Source: Veillonella ratti (GTDB taxonomy: Bacteria > Bacillota > Negativicutes > Veillonellales > Veillonellaceae). Taken from it: a stretch of DNA of 41,682 nt. A program made the position numbers and the translations under genes. Positions 33,217 to 41,662 of the stretch are shown here, piece by piece (position 1 is the first letter of the stretch; every line of letters begins with the position of its first letter). The notes under the pieces are model-generated. The model was not told the DNA's origin and searched no databases. It was given only the letters and a program-made list of their open reading frames with translations. Where the stretch lies: contig NZ_RQUX01000022.1 in NCBI RefSeq assembly GCF_003992115.1, forward strand, positions 1-41,682, written 5' to 3'.

Positions 33217-34152
33217 ATGGCAAAACGGGCAGTTATTGCATTAGGTGGCAATGCATTGGGCAATACGCTACCGGAACAGATGCAAGCAGTTAAAGGGACC
33301 TCAAAAATCATCGTTGATTTAGTTGAAATGGGGTACGAAGTTGTTGTCACACACGGCAACGGTCCTCAAGTGGGGATGATAAATAATGCTATGGCTGCAT
33401 TATCGCGAGAAAATCCGAAACAACCGAATACACCGTTATCGGTTTGTGTAGCCATGAGTCAAGCCTATATCGGCTATGACCTTCAGAACGCGCTAAGAGA
33501 AGAACTGTTAAATCGCAACATTCGTGACTTAGCGGTGTCCACCATGGTGACGCAGGTACGGGTCGATGAAAACGATCCGGGGTTTAAGAATCCTACGAAG
33601 CCGATCGGTCACTTCATGAGTGAAGCAGAAGCGCGCTACGCAGAAGAACATTATGATTACAAATGCGTGGAAGATTCGGGGCGCGGTTGGCGACGTGTAG
33701 TCGCTTCGCCGGCGCCTATGGAAATTGTAGAACTGGATGCCATTAAGCAACTCGTAGGTCATCAATTGGTGATTTGCTGCGGTGGCGGCGGTATTCCGGT
33801 TGTGAAAAAAGACAATCATTTAAGCGGTGCATCCGCTGTTATCGATAAAGATTGGACCAGCAGCGTCTTGGCACAGGCCATTGATGCTGATGTATTTATA
33901 ATTTTGACAGCCATTGAAAAAGTAGCCATTCATTTCGGCAAACCGAATGAACAGTGGCTCGATGAAATGACGGTAGCGGAAGCTAAGCAATATGCTGCGG
34001 ACGGTCAATTTGCCGCCGGTTCCATGCTGCCGAAGGTAGAAGCGGCTATTCAATTTGCTGACAGCAAACTGGGCCGCACAGCCATTATCACCTTATTGGA
34101 AAAAGCCAAAGAAGGGCTTGAAGGCAAAACCGGTACACGTATACACCGGTAG
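33217..34152 (+). CDS. arcC: Carbamate kinase (ArcC/YqeA type)
   Basis: Transfers phosphate from carbamoyl phosphate to ADP, giving ATP and carbamate, which decays to CO2 and ammonia. The 311 residues have the usual length. Motifs: ALGGNALG near the N-terminus, VVTHGNGPQVGMI, QAYIGYDLQNAL, GRGWRRVVASPAPMEIVE, CCGGGGIPV, AVIDKDWTSSVLA and FAAGSMLPKVEAAIQF. There is no arginine deiminase gene nearby; its neighbours are ygeW and ssnA, matching the yqeA position in the E. coli urate cluster, so it is the energy-conserving step of purine fermentation here. Confidence 0.96.
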   Translation: MAKRAVIALGGNALGNTLPEQMQAVKGTSKIIVDLVEMGYEVVVTHGNGPQVGMINNAMAALSRENPKQPNTPLSVCVAMSQAYIGYDLQNALREELLNRNIRDLAVSTMVTQVRVDENDPGFKNPTKPIGHFMSEAEARYAEEHYDYKCVEDSGRGWRRVVASPAPMEIVELDAIKQLVGHQLVICCGGGGIPVVKKDNHLSGASAVIDKDWTSSVLAQAIDADVFIILTAIEKVAIHFGKPNEQWLDEMTVAEAKQYAADGQFAAGSMLPKVEAAIQFADSKLGRTAIITLLEKAKEGLEGKTGTRIHR

Positions 34153-34166
34153 AAAGGTGGCTAACT

Positions 34167-35504
34167 ATGTTATTACTTGGCAAAGGTACGGTTATTACGA
34201 GAAATCCGGCGCAGCCTATGATTACGCGCGGTGCCGTTGTGATGGACGGCAAGACGATTATCGCGGTGGGCGGTTACGATGAGCTGAAGGCGAAATATCC
34301 TGACGCTACCGTAATTAATGCTCATGGCAAGTTGATTATGCCGGCGTTTATTAATGCCCATCACCATATTTACTCCGCTTTGGCACGCGGACTGGCACTA
34401 CCGAATTACAATCCCACTAACTTTAACGAGATTTTGGAAGGCATGTGGTTTTATTTAGATAACAATCTAAATAGAAATTCCGTGTGGGCCAGTGCGGTTG
34501 CTACCTATATGGCCTGTATTGAAAACGGTGTTACCACGATTTTTGACCACCATGCCAGTTATGGTGAAACGGCTGGCAGCCTCAGTGTTATCGGTGATGT
34601 GGCCAAAGAGTTTGGCGTTCGCTCCTGTCTATGCTATGAAGTGAGCGATCGGAACGGGCAAGCAGCCATGGAAGCAGCGGTAGCGGAAAATGTGCGCTTC
34701 GGTAAGGCCGTAAAAGCAGCGAATCCGGAGGACATTGAACTAGCGGCTATGTTCGGCCTCCATGCATCATTTACATTGAGTCCGGCCACGCTTGATTATG
34801 TACGAAAGCAAAATGCGGATAGCCTGGGCTATCACATTCACGTCGCCGAAGGTATAAGCGATGAAGAAGACAGCCTTGCTAAATACGGTAAACGCGTTGT
34901 TAATCGCCTTTATGACGAAGGCATTTTAGGACCGACTACGATTACCGGCCATTGTATTCATATTGATGCCGAGGAACTTTCAATCCTCAAAAAGACGGAT
35001 ACCATGGTTGTCCATAATCCGGAAAGCAATATGGGCAATGCCGTAGGGGCGCCGGATATTTTGGCCATGACTAAAGCGGGGTTACGCGTAGGTCTCGGCA
35101 CAGACGGTTACACCAGCGATATGTTGGAATCCTATAAAGCGGCCAATTGCCTCGTTAAACATCGCAGCGGTTTACCAAATCAAGGGTGGGTTGAAATTCC
35201 GACAATGCTCTTTGATACGAATCGCAAAATGGCGGAACAGTTTTTCAACATCACCACCGGTATTTTGACACCGGGCGCAGCAGCCGATGTAATTGTGATG
35301 GATTATGAACCGCCAACACGTTTGACGGCCGATAATATTAACGGTCATCTCTTATTCGGTGCCAACGGCATGAATGTGGTGACGACAATCAGCAACGGCG
35401 TGGTGCGATACCAAGATCGCCAATGGCAGGGCCTCAATAAACAGGCATTGCTCGGTGAAGTACGCGAGATAGCCGAAGAACTATGGCATCAACTAAAGGC
35501 TTAA
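34167..35504 (+). CDS. ssnA: SsnA, amidohydrolase of the purine/urate cluster
   Basis: Metal-dependent amidohydrolase of the TrzN/AtzB/guanine-deaminase type, 445 residues, full length relative to E. coli SsnA. The metal site is seen in FINAHHHIYSAL (His65-His67), HIHVAEG, GHCIHID and GLGTDGYTSDM. It starts 14 bp after the carbamate kinase stop, with GAAAGGTGG before the ATG, so the two are tightly linked. SsnA proteins were once tied to selenate reductase; presence in urate-degrading clusters points to hydrolysis of a purine ring or a reduced purine (inferred). A plain aminohydrolase on guanine is an alternative. Confidence 0.93.
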   Translation: MLLLGKGTVITRNPAQPMITRGAVVMDGKTIIAVGGYDELKAKYPDATVINAHGKLIMPAFINAHHHIYSALARGLALPNYNPTNFNEILEGMWFYLDNNLNRNSVWASAVATYMACIENGVTTIFDHHASYGETAGSLSVIGDVAKEFGVRSCLCYEVSDRNGQAAMEAAVAENVRFGKAVKAANPEDIELAAMFGLHASFTLSPATLDYVRKQNADSLGYHIHVAEGISDEEDSLAKYGKRVVNRLYDEGILGPTTITGHCIHIDAEELSILKKTDTMVVHNPESNMGNAVGAPDILAMTKAGLRVGLGTDGYTSDMLESYKAANCLVKHRSGLPNQGWVEIPTMLFDTNRKMAEQFFNITTGILTPGAAADVIVMDYEPPTRLTADNINGHLLFGANGMNVVTTISNGVVRYQDRQWQGLNKQALLGEVREIAEELWHQLKA

Positions 35505-35511
35505 ATTGGAA

Positions 35512-35602
35512 GCGTAATCTTCAGGCAGACATTATAGGCAGAAAGTTATAGCCGACATTATAGGCCTAAACTACAGACATAAATTAGAAGTATAAATTAC
35601 AG
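35512..35602. repeat. 13-bp degenerate tandem repeat, 7 copies
   Basis: Contiguous units start at 35512, 35525, 35538, 35551, 35564, 35577 and 35590, of the type GCAGACATTATAG, with individual units differing at several bases. They fill the ssnA-ygfK spacer. Confidence 0.85.
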
Positions 35603-35642
35603 GTGTAATGTATTCGATGTTCGCAAAAAGGAGTGAGTCCTC

Positions 35643-37331
35643 ATGAGCGATATTATGTACCCGGTAAGTTTTGATAAATTAATGAATCATATTCTACAGG
35701 AATATGCTCTTCATCAACGTATTTATAATGTAACTAAAATTCACCGCTACGAAGGGATCAAGGTGCTTAAGTTGTTTGGCAAAACCTTGGAAAACCCTCT
35801 GGGACCGGCAGCCGGGCCGCATACTCAGTTAGCGCAGAATATTATTGCCGCCTATGTGGGTGGCGCACGGTTTATCGAATTGAAAACCGTGCAAACCATG
35901 TACGGCGAAGAACTTGGTATTCCGCGGCCATGCATCTACTCTAATGATGAATCGTACAACGTGGAATGGTCCGCTGAATACAGAGCGGATGAAGCCATGG
36001 CGGAATATATTAAGGCCTGGTTTGCCCTCAAATTAATCAGTAAAGAATTTGGTTTGGGTAATCCGGACGGTTTTATCTTCAATATGAGTGTGGGCTACAA
36101 TTTAGCCGGCATCAAAGACCCGCTAATCGACGCTTTTATTGAAAACTTAAAAGACGCCGGTAAGACGGAAACCTGGCAGGCTTGCAAAGCATGGACCTTG
36201 GCTAATTTAGATAAATTCAAACGGATTGATGAAGCCTATGTGGCAAACATTAATTCAGATATTTGTCAGTCCATTACCTTATCTACCATGCACGGTTGTC
36301 CGGCCAATGAAATCGAAGCTATTTGCAGTTATTTGCTGGAAACAAAAGGGCTCAACTTATATTTGAAATGTAATCCGACTTTACTCGGCTATGATCGCGT
36401 ACGCACTTTATTGGACGATGCCGGTTTTGCCTATGTGAAGTTTGATAAACAGCAATTTGAAGTGGATCCTACCATGGCTGATGCCGTGCCGATGATAGAG
36501 CGTTTACAAGCATTAGGTAAAAAGTGCGGTAAGCAATTCGGCGTTAAGCTCACCAATACCTTCCCGGTTCAAATTCTTGAAAAAGAACTGCCGGGCGAGC
36601 AAATGTATATGGCCGGCAAAGCCTTATTACCATTGACGATTACCTTGGCGGCGGAGCTTAGCCGAGCATTAGATGGTAAACTTGCTATTTCGTATAGCGG
36701 TGGCGCCGATCGCAAGAGTATCGGGGATATTTTTGAAACCGGTATTTGGCCGATTACGGTTTGCACCACCTTGCTGCAAGGTGCCGGTTACGATCAGCTT
36801 GATGATTTGGCAAAACGCGTAGAAAGTAAAGACTATGATGCTATTACCGCGTTAAATGTGCCGGCTATAGAAAAGTTGGCTCAAACCGTGGCTTTATCAC
36901 CGGAATTCCACAAAACCGAGGCTATGCGCGTAAAGCGAGCCAAACAACCGGGTTTTCAGGCGGCTCACAGTGATGATTATCACTGCCGCGTGACGTGTGG
37001 CACTTGCGTTCGTGTTTGCCCGAACCGATCCAATGAACTCGTTACGGTGGATGGTCAAAAACTGATTATTCACATTGATGAAGCGTGCAATGAATGCGGT
37101 AACTGCGCTTGCAATTGCATCGAACCTTGTCAGCCGTATAAAGATCGATTGACTTTCTTTTTAGATAAAGAGCGATTACAGGCAAGTGAAAATGACGGCT
37201 TCTACAAAGCCGGTGAAGAATGGGGGTTCCGTTTTAAGGGGCAGGAAGCCGTGCTTCCGCTTGAAAAATTACCGAGCCCGTTACAGTCGATAGTAAGTGC
37301 GTTCAGTAAGGAGATGCCTTATTATCTATAA
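35643..37331 (+). CDS. ygfK: Short YgfK: FMN/Fe-S reductase lacking the GltD-like domain (562 aa)
   Basis: N-terminal dihydroorotate-dehydrogenase-like barrel (about 1-440) closely matches E. coli YgfK: LGPAAGPHTQLAQNIIAAYVGGARFIELKTVQTM, NMSVGYNLAGIKDP, TLSTMHGCPANEIEAICSYLLETKGLNLYLKCNPTLLGY and LAISYSGGADRKSIGDIF. The C-terminus has two 4Fe-4S sites: Cys448, 452, 455, 459 (CGTCVRVCPNR) and Cys482, 485, 488 with 490, 492 or 496 (CNECGNCACNC). E. coli YgfK has about 1030 residues because a GltD-like FAD/NAD(P)H domain sits between these parts; here it is absent and the junction is clean. The layout equals PreA without PreT. Probable role: reduction of urate or xanthine (inferred). The start follows AAGGAG. 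Confidence 0.9.
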   Translation: MSDIMYPVSFDKLMNHILQEYALHQRIYNVTKIHRYEGIKVLKLFGKTLENPLGPAAGPHTQLAQNIIAAYVGGARFIELKTVQTMYGEELGIPRPCIYSNDESYNVEWSAEYRADEAMAEYIKAWFALKLISKEFGLGNPDGFIFNMSVGYNLAGIKDPLIDAFIENLKDAGKTETWQACKAWTLANLDKFKRIDEAYVANINSDICQSITLSTMHGCPANEIEAICSYLLETKGLNLYLKCNPTLLGYDRVRTLLDDAGFAYVKFDKQQFEVDPTMADAVPMIERLQALGKKCGKQFGVKLTNTFPVQILEKELPGEQMYMAGKALLPLTITLAAELSRALDGKLAISYSGGADRKSIGDIFETGIWPITVCTTLLQGAGYDQLDDLAKRVESKDYDAITALNVPAIEKLAQTVALSPEFHKTEAMRVKRAKQPGFQAAHSDDYHCRVTCGTCVRVCPNRSNELVTVDGQKLIIHIDEACNECGNCACNCIEPCQPYKDRLTFFLDKERLQASENDGFYKAGEEWGFRFKGQEAVLPLEKLPSPLQSIVSAFSKEMPYYL

Positions 37332-37363
37332 CCCTTCAATGTTGAAGGAGGGAGGCTTACCCT

Positions 37364-39919
37364 ATGTTTAAATTTCAAATTAACGGACAATGGCATGAAA
37401 CAGCAACGGATAAGACATTACTTCAATATTTGCGCGATGACCTTCACTTAACGGGGACGAAGGATGGTTGCGCAGCCGGAGCGTGTGGGGCTTGTACAGT
37501 CATTGCCGGCGGGAAAAAGGTAAAAGCCTGTGTACTTAAGGTTTCACAGCTGGCGGATAAGCCGGTTGTGACCATAGAAGGCTTGACGGAGCGAGAAAAA
37601 GACGTGTATGTGTATGCTTTTGGCGAATGCGGTGCCGTGCAGTGTGGTTTTTGTATTCCCGGCATGGTTATGAGTGCCAAAGCATTGTTGGATGAGAACT
37701 TAAATCCTACCCGTGACGATGTGAAGTTAGCGATTAACGGTAATATTTGTCGTTGTACGGGTTATGTAAAAATTGAAGACGCTATTTTATTGGCAGCCAA
37801 ACTATTTCGTGAAAACAGTCCGATTCCCGAGAGCGACAGATCCGGTAAAATCGGCACCTTACTCCATCGGGTCGATGCGAAGGAAAAAACCTTGGGCACC
37901 GGTGTATACACCGATGATATGGTTCTGCCGGGCATGATTTATGCCAAAGCGGTACGCAGTAAATATCCGCGAGCCGTGGTGGAACATATCGACATTTCCA
38001 AGGCCTTAGCCCATCCCGATTGCGTAACGGTGTTATTGGCGAAAGACGTGCCGTTCAATAAAACGGGCCATATCATCCAAGATTGGGACGTGCTCATCGC
38101 TGAAGGCGATACGACGCGCTACATAGGCGATGCTATCGCCCTGGTGGCGACAGAACATAAGGACATGCTTGACGAAGTGTGCAATTTGGTGGATGTTACC
38201 TATACGGAACTGACCCCGATTTTAACGCCGGAAGCGGCTATGGCACCGGATGCACCGCTCATTCACAGCAGCGGCAATATGCTATCCCATCAAGTTCTTC
38301 ATCGCGGTGATGCGGATGCAGCTATTAAAGCGGCTAAATATGTGGTAACGCGTCATTATTCGACGCCGCAGACGGACCATGCGTTCATGGAACCGGAATG
38401 TGCTATTGCAGAACCTCGTGAAGACGGCGGACTCAATCTGTATACAGGTGGTCAAAGCGTGTATGATGAGCAACGCGAAGTGAGCCGTATGTTAAAAGTC
38501 GATCAAAGTGAAATTCACGTTCATAGCATGCTGGTAGGCGGCGGTTTCGGCGGCAAGGAAGACATGAGTGTACAACATCATGCGGCGCTCATGGCTTGGC
38601 ATACCAAGCGGCCGGTCAAAGTGAAGTTTTCACGCCAGGAAAGCCTGGATATTCATGTGAAACGCCATGCTATGGAAATGGATATTACGACGGCTTGTGA
38701 TGAAGAAGGCAATTTGGTAGCCAGCAAGGTTGTCATTGTGTCAGACGGTGGCGCTTATGCATCCTTGGGCGGTCCGGTTTTACAAAGGGCCTGCACTCAC
38801 TCGGGCGGACCTTACCACTATGAGAATTTCTCGGTGGAAGGTACCTGCTACTATACCAATAATGTGCCGGGCGGTGCGTTCCGCGGGTTTGGCGTAACGC
38901 AAAGCGTGTTCGGTCAGGAAATTAACATCGATCTGTTAGCCGACATGGTGGGTATGGATCCTTGGGAGTTTCGTTATAAAAACGCCGTTCGTCCCGGTGA
39001 ATCTTTACCAAATGGGCAATTGGCGGGACCGGAAACGGGGCTCGTTGAATGTTTGGACGCAGTGAAAGAGTCCTATTATGCTTCGCCTAGAACGGGCCTG
39101 GCCGTATGCATGAAAAATAGCGGCATCGGCGTAGGTTTGCCGGATACCGGTCGGGTACGCCTTGAAGTTCGGGACGGTAAAGTGCGCATTCGCACCTCCG
39201 CCGCCTGTATCGGTCAAGGTTTGGGCACCGTAGCCACTCACATTCTTTGTGAAACTACCGGAATTTCGCCGGATGATGTCATCGTTGAAGCACCGGATAC
39301 GGATAGAACGCCGGATTCGGGTACGACCACGGCATCGAGACAGACGGTTTTCACCGGCGAGGCAACACATGTGGCCGCTCAGCAGCTTAAAGAGGTGCTT
39401 GATTCGGGGAAAACGTTAAAAGACCTTGAAGGTTGTGAATATTACGGTGAATATCACGGCATTACCGACCCGATGGGCAGTGATAAACCGCATCCGGTAA
39501 GTCATGTGGCGTATGGTTATGGCGCCTGCGTGGCCACCATCGATGAGAAAAACTTTGTAAGTAAAATGGACGTAGCCTTTGATGTAGGACGTGTGATTAA
39601 CCCGAAAGCCTGTGAGGGGCAGGTTGAGGGCGGTACTTTGATGGGTATGGGCTACGGCGTAACAGAAGATTTTAAAATGGATAACGGTCGTGTAGTCACT
39701 AAATATGGGACTTTGGGATTACTCAGAGCGAAACAGCGACCGGACATTACCGTACATTTTGTTGAAAAGGGTACGCCGGACCAAATGGCGTACGGAGCAA
39801 AAGGGATTGGCGAAATTGCCACCATTCCGATGGCTCCGGCTATATCCAATGCATACCGTCATATCGATAAAGAAGAACGTCGGCGACTTCCTTTGCAACA
39901 TACAGGCTATAAACGATAG
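37364..39919 (+). CDS. Molybdenum xanthine dehydrogenase, fused 2Fe-2S and Mo domains, no FAD domain
   Basis: Oxidises hypoxanthine/xanthine or runs towards urate reduction; belongs to the family called selenium-dependent xanthine dehydrogenase (E. coli XdhD type), 851 residues. First 2Fe-2S cluster: Cys36, 41, 44, 56; second: Cys94, 97, 129, 131 (CGFC...CRC). The Mo-pterin part (about 165-851) shows VGGGFGGKE (391-399), GAFRGFGVTQ and the catalytic Glu817 in AKGIGEIAT. No FAD-binding domain exists in the protein or beside it, so electrons must leave from the Fe-S clusters to another carrier. The gene starts 32 bp after ygfK with AAGGAGGGAGG. Selenium would be a cofactor ligand, not selenocysteine; no in-frame TGA is needed. 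Confidence 0.93.
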   Translation: MFKFQINGQWHETATDKTLLQYLRDDLHLTGTKDGCAAGACGACTVIAGGKKVKACVLKVSQLADKPVVTIEGLTEREKDVYVYAFGECGAVQCGFCIPGMVMSAKALLDENLNPTRDDVKLAINGNICRCTGYVKIEDAILLAAKLFRENSPIPESDRSGKIGTLLHRVDAKEKTLGTGVYTDDMVLPGMIYAKAVRSKYPRAVVEHIDISKALAHPDCVTVLLAKDVPFNKTGHIIQDWDVLIAEGDTTRYIGDAIALVATEHKDMLDEVCNLVDVTYTELTPILTPEAAMAPDAPLIHSSGNMLSHQVLHRGDADAAIKAAKYVVTRHYSTPQTDHAFMEPECAIAEPREDGGLNLYTGGQSVYDEQREVSRMLKVDQSEIHVHSMLVGGGFGGKEDMSVQHHAALMAWHTKRPVKVKFSRQESLDIHVKRHAMEMDITTACDEEGNLVASKVVIVSDGGAYASLGGPVLQRACTHSGGPYHYENFSVEGTCYYTNNVPGGAFRGFGVTQSVFGQEINIDLLADMVGMDPWEFRYKNAVRPGESLPNGQLAGPETGLVECLDAVKESYYASPRTGLAVCMKNSGIGVGLPDTGRVRLEVRDGKVRIRTSAACIGQGLGTVATHILCETTGISPDDVIVEAPDTDRTPDSGTTTASRQTVFTGEATHVAAQQLKEVLDSGKTLKDLEGCEYYGEYHGITDPMGSDKPHPVSHVAYGYGACVATIDEKNFVSKMDVAFDVGRVINPKACEGQVEGGTLMGMGYGVTEDFKMDNGRVVTKYGTLGLLRAKQRPDITVHFVEKGTPDQMAYGAKGIGEIATIPMAPAISNAYRHIDKEERRRLPLQHTGYKR

Positions 39920-39937
39920 GCAAGGAGTTGAAGGGGT

Positions 39938-41362
39938 ATGACAACGGATAGAACCGAAGTAGTACAGTCGAACGCCGTAGGCGTTGATGAACTTACGGAA
40001 ACACTAACGGATGAGGTTGAAGTAAAAATGCCGGACGGCACCAAGCGCGTGAATCCGGTAGATGAAATTTTACCGGTAGGGCAGATGTTTGCTTACGGCT
40101 TGCAGCATGTACTGGCCATGTATGCCGGTGCGGTAGCCGTGCCGATTATTATCGCCCAAGGATTGGGCCTTTCCACAGAACTTTTGACATGTTTAATCAA
40201 TGCCGACCTTATGGCGGCCGGCATTGCTACCTTGATTCAAACCTTGGGTGTCTGGAAAATAGGGGCCAGAATCCCAATGATTCAAGGTGTTAGTTTTGCC
40301 TCGGTAGCGCCGATGTTGGTTATCGGCCGAGAATTCGGCCTTACGGCTATCTTCGGAGCCGTTATCGTGGCCGGCTTAATTGGTTTCTTGATTTCGCCGT
40401 ATTTCAGTAAATTGATTCGTTTTTTCCCACCCGTTGTAACGGGGACAATTATTACCTTAATCGGTATTTCGCTCTTACCGGTGGCCGTTCGTTGGGCCGG
40501 CGGGGGCAATCCGAATTCAGCGGATTTTGCAAGCCTTCACAATCTGGGCTTAGCTATAATTACGTTAGCTATCGTGGTGCTCGTGTACCGAGTATTTAAA
40601 GGCTTTATCAGTAATTTATCAATCTTAATCGGTCTCATGGGCGGCACTATGGTGGCGTATTTTATGGGCTATACCGATTTTAGTGCCGTTGGCCATGCCG
40701 ACTGGGTCGGCATAGTACCGCCACTGTATTTCGGTTTCCCAAGGTTTGAATGGTCCGCCATTTTGTCCATGCTGATTGTAATGCTCGTTATTATGGTGGA
40801 AACTACCGGTGACTGCATTGCTATCGGTGAAATTGTAGGGCGTAAAATCAATAAGCCGCGCCTCGCCGCTTGCCTCCGGGCTGACGGTATCTCCACCGCG
40901 TTGGCAGGTGTACTTAATACCTTCCCGCATTCTGCATTTGCTCAAAACGTAGGGCTTGTAGCGGTAACGGGCATTAAGAGCCGCTATGTAGTGGCTTGCT
41001 CCGGTATTATTCTCTTGGTATTGGGTTTATTCCCTAAGATGGGTGCCTTGATTGCTTCCATTCCGAGTGCCGTTCTTGGCGGAGCCGGTCTTGCCATGTT
41101 CGGTATGATTATTGCCAGCGGGATTCGTGCCTTAGGTAAAGTATCCTTTGAAGGCAATTATAACTTGATGATTGTAGCAGTCAGCATCAGCGTAGGCATG
41201 ATTACCTTAGTGTATCCAAGCTTTTTTGCCCGCTTCCCTGAATGGGCTCAGACCGTAATGCATAGCGGCATTACCTTGGGCAGCTTGGTAGCCGTGCTTA
41301 TGAACGTGCTCTTAAACGGTAGCGAAGGCCATCCTTCGGATCGGCCGGATAAGATCAAATAG
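39938..41362 (+). CDS. Xanthine/urate permease, NCS2 family (UacT/XanP type)
   Basis: Inner-membrane proton symporter for xanthine or urate, 474 residues with about 14 hydrophobic segments. NCS2 motifs of the purine branch: FAYGLQHVLAMYAGAVAVPIIIAQGLGLS, IPMIQGVSFASVAPML, VETTGDCIAIGEIVGRKI, ADGISTALAGVLNTFPHSAFAQNVGLVAVTGIKSRYV and the SIPSAVLGGAGLAMFGMIIASGIR signature. The N-terminal 45 residues are acidic and cytoplasmic. It starts 18 bp after xdh and closes the cluster. Xanthine and urate carriers cannot be separated by eye; the genes next to it fit either. Ribosome-binding site AAGGAG. Confidence 0.94.
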   Translation: MTTDRTEVVQSNAVGVDELTETLTDEVEVKMPDGTKRVNPVDEILPVGQMFAYGLQHVLAMYAGAVAVPIIIAQGLGLSTELLTCLINADLMAAGIATLIQTLGVWKIGARIPMIQGVSFASVAPMLVIGREFGLTAIFGAVIVAGLIGFLISPYFSKLIRFFPPVVTGTIITLIGISLLPVAVRWAGGGNPNSADFASLHNLGLAIITLAIVVLVYRVFKGFISNLSILIGLMGGTMVAYFMGYTDFSAVGHADWVGIVPPLYFGFPRFEWSAILSMLIVMLVIMVETTGDCIAIGEIVGRKINKPRLAACLRADGISTALAGVLNTFPHSAFAQNVGLVAVTGIKSRYVVACSGIILLVLGLFPKMGALIASIPSAVLGGAGLAMFGMIIASGIRALGKVSFEGNYNLMIVAVSISVGMITLVYPSFFARFPEWAQTVMHSGITLGSLVAVLMNVLLNGSEGHPSDRPDKIK

Positions 41363-41399
41363 CAATTAGGATTAAATAACAATTAAGGTTAACAGTATC

Positions 41400-41471
41400 A
41401 AATGCTAGATTTAAAAACTCTTTAAATGCTAAATCTAAAAACTCATCAGATGCTAATTTTAAAAATTGAAT
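41400..41471. repeat. 24-bp degenerate tandem repeat, 3 copies
   Basis: Units 41400-41423, 41424-41447 and 41448-41471 share ATGCTA followed by A/T-rich TAAAAACTC-like sequence. Confidence 0.85.
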
Positions 41472-41478
41472 ATTAGAG

Positions 41479-41558
41479 AAAGGCGATTCTGAGTGCAGTG
41501 CCGAAAAGTTAGCCTTAGTTGCTTTAACTTTAATCGGCGCTGTCGGGGAATCGCCTTT
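41479..41558 (+). terminator. Long imperfect hairpin, possible cluster terminator
   Basis: Perfect outer arms AAAGGCGATTC (41479-41489) and GAATCGCCTTT (41548-41558), then GCAGTGCCG/CGGCGCTGT and AAAGTTA/TAACTTT closer in. Only a short T run follows (TTTTG), so termination is probable but not certain; a structured RNA is the alternative. Confidence 0.55.
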
Positions 41559-41633
41559 TGTCCCTTTACTCTTTTGAAACCGCAATCAAAATTACTTCCA
41601 TGTGAAGTGCTTTGTTTTTTTCAAAAAATAATT

Positions 41634-41662
41634 TTGACAAAACGGAACAATCATTGTTTAAT
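41634..41662 (+). promoter_or_regulatory. Strong promoter reading out of the window
   Basis: TTGACA (41634-41639), 17-bp spacer, TTTAAT (41657-41662), the nearest to consensus after the tRNA promoter. Its gene lies beyond the window. Confidence 0.7.

Noticed and set aside
35643-37331. Short YgfK as a frameshifted or disrupted pseudogene
   Set aside because: The frame is open, both Fe-S motifs and the C-terminal end are intact, and xdh follows 32 bp later, so it is a clean shorter architecture.
37364-39919. Selenocysteine in the selenium-type xanthine dehydrogenase
   Set aside because: The frame is open without TGA; selenium in this family is a labile cofactor ligand, so the sequence neither shows nor excludes it.
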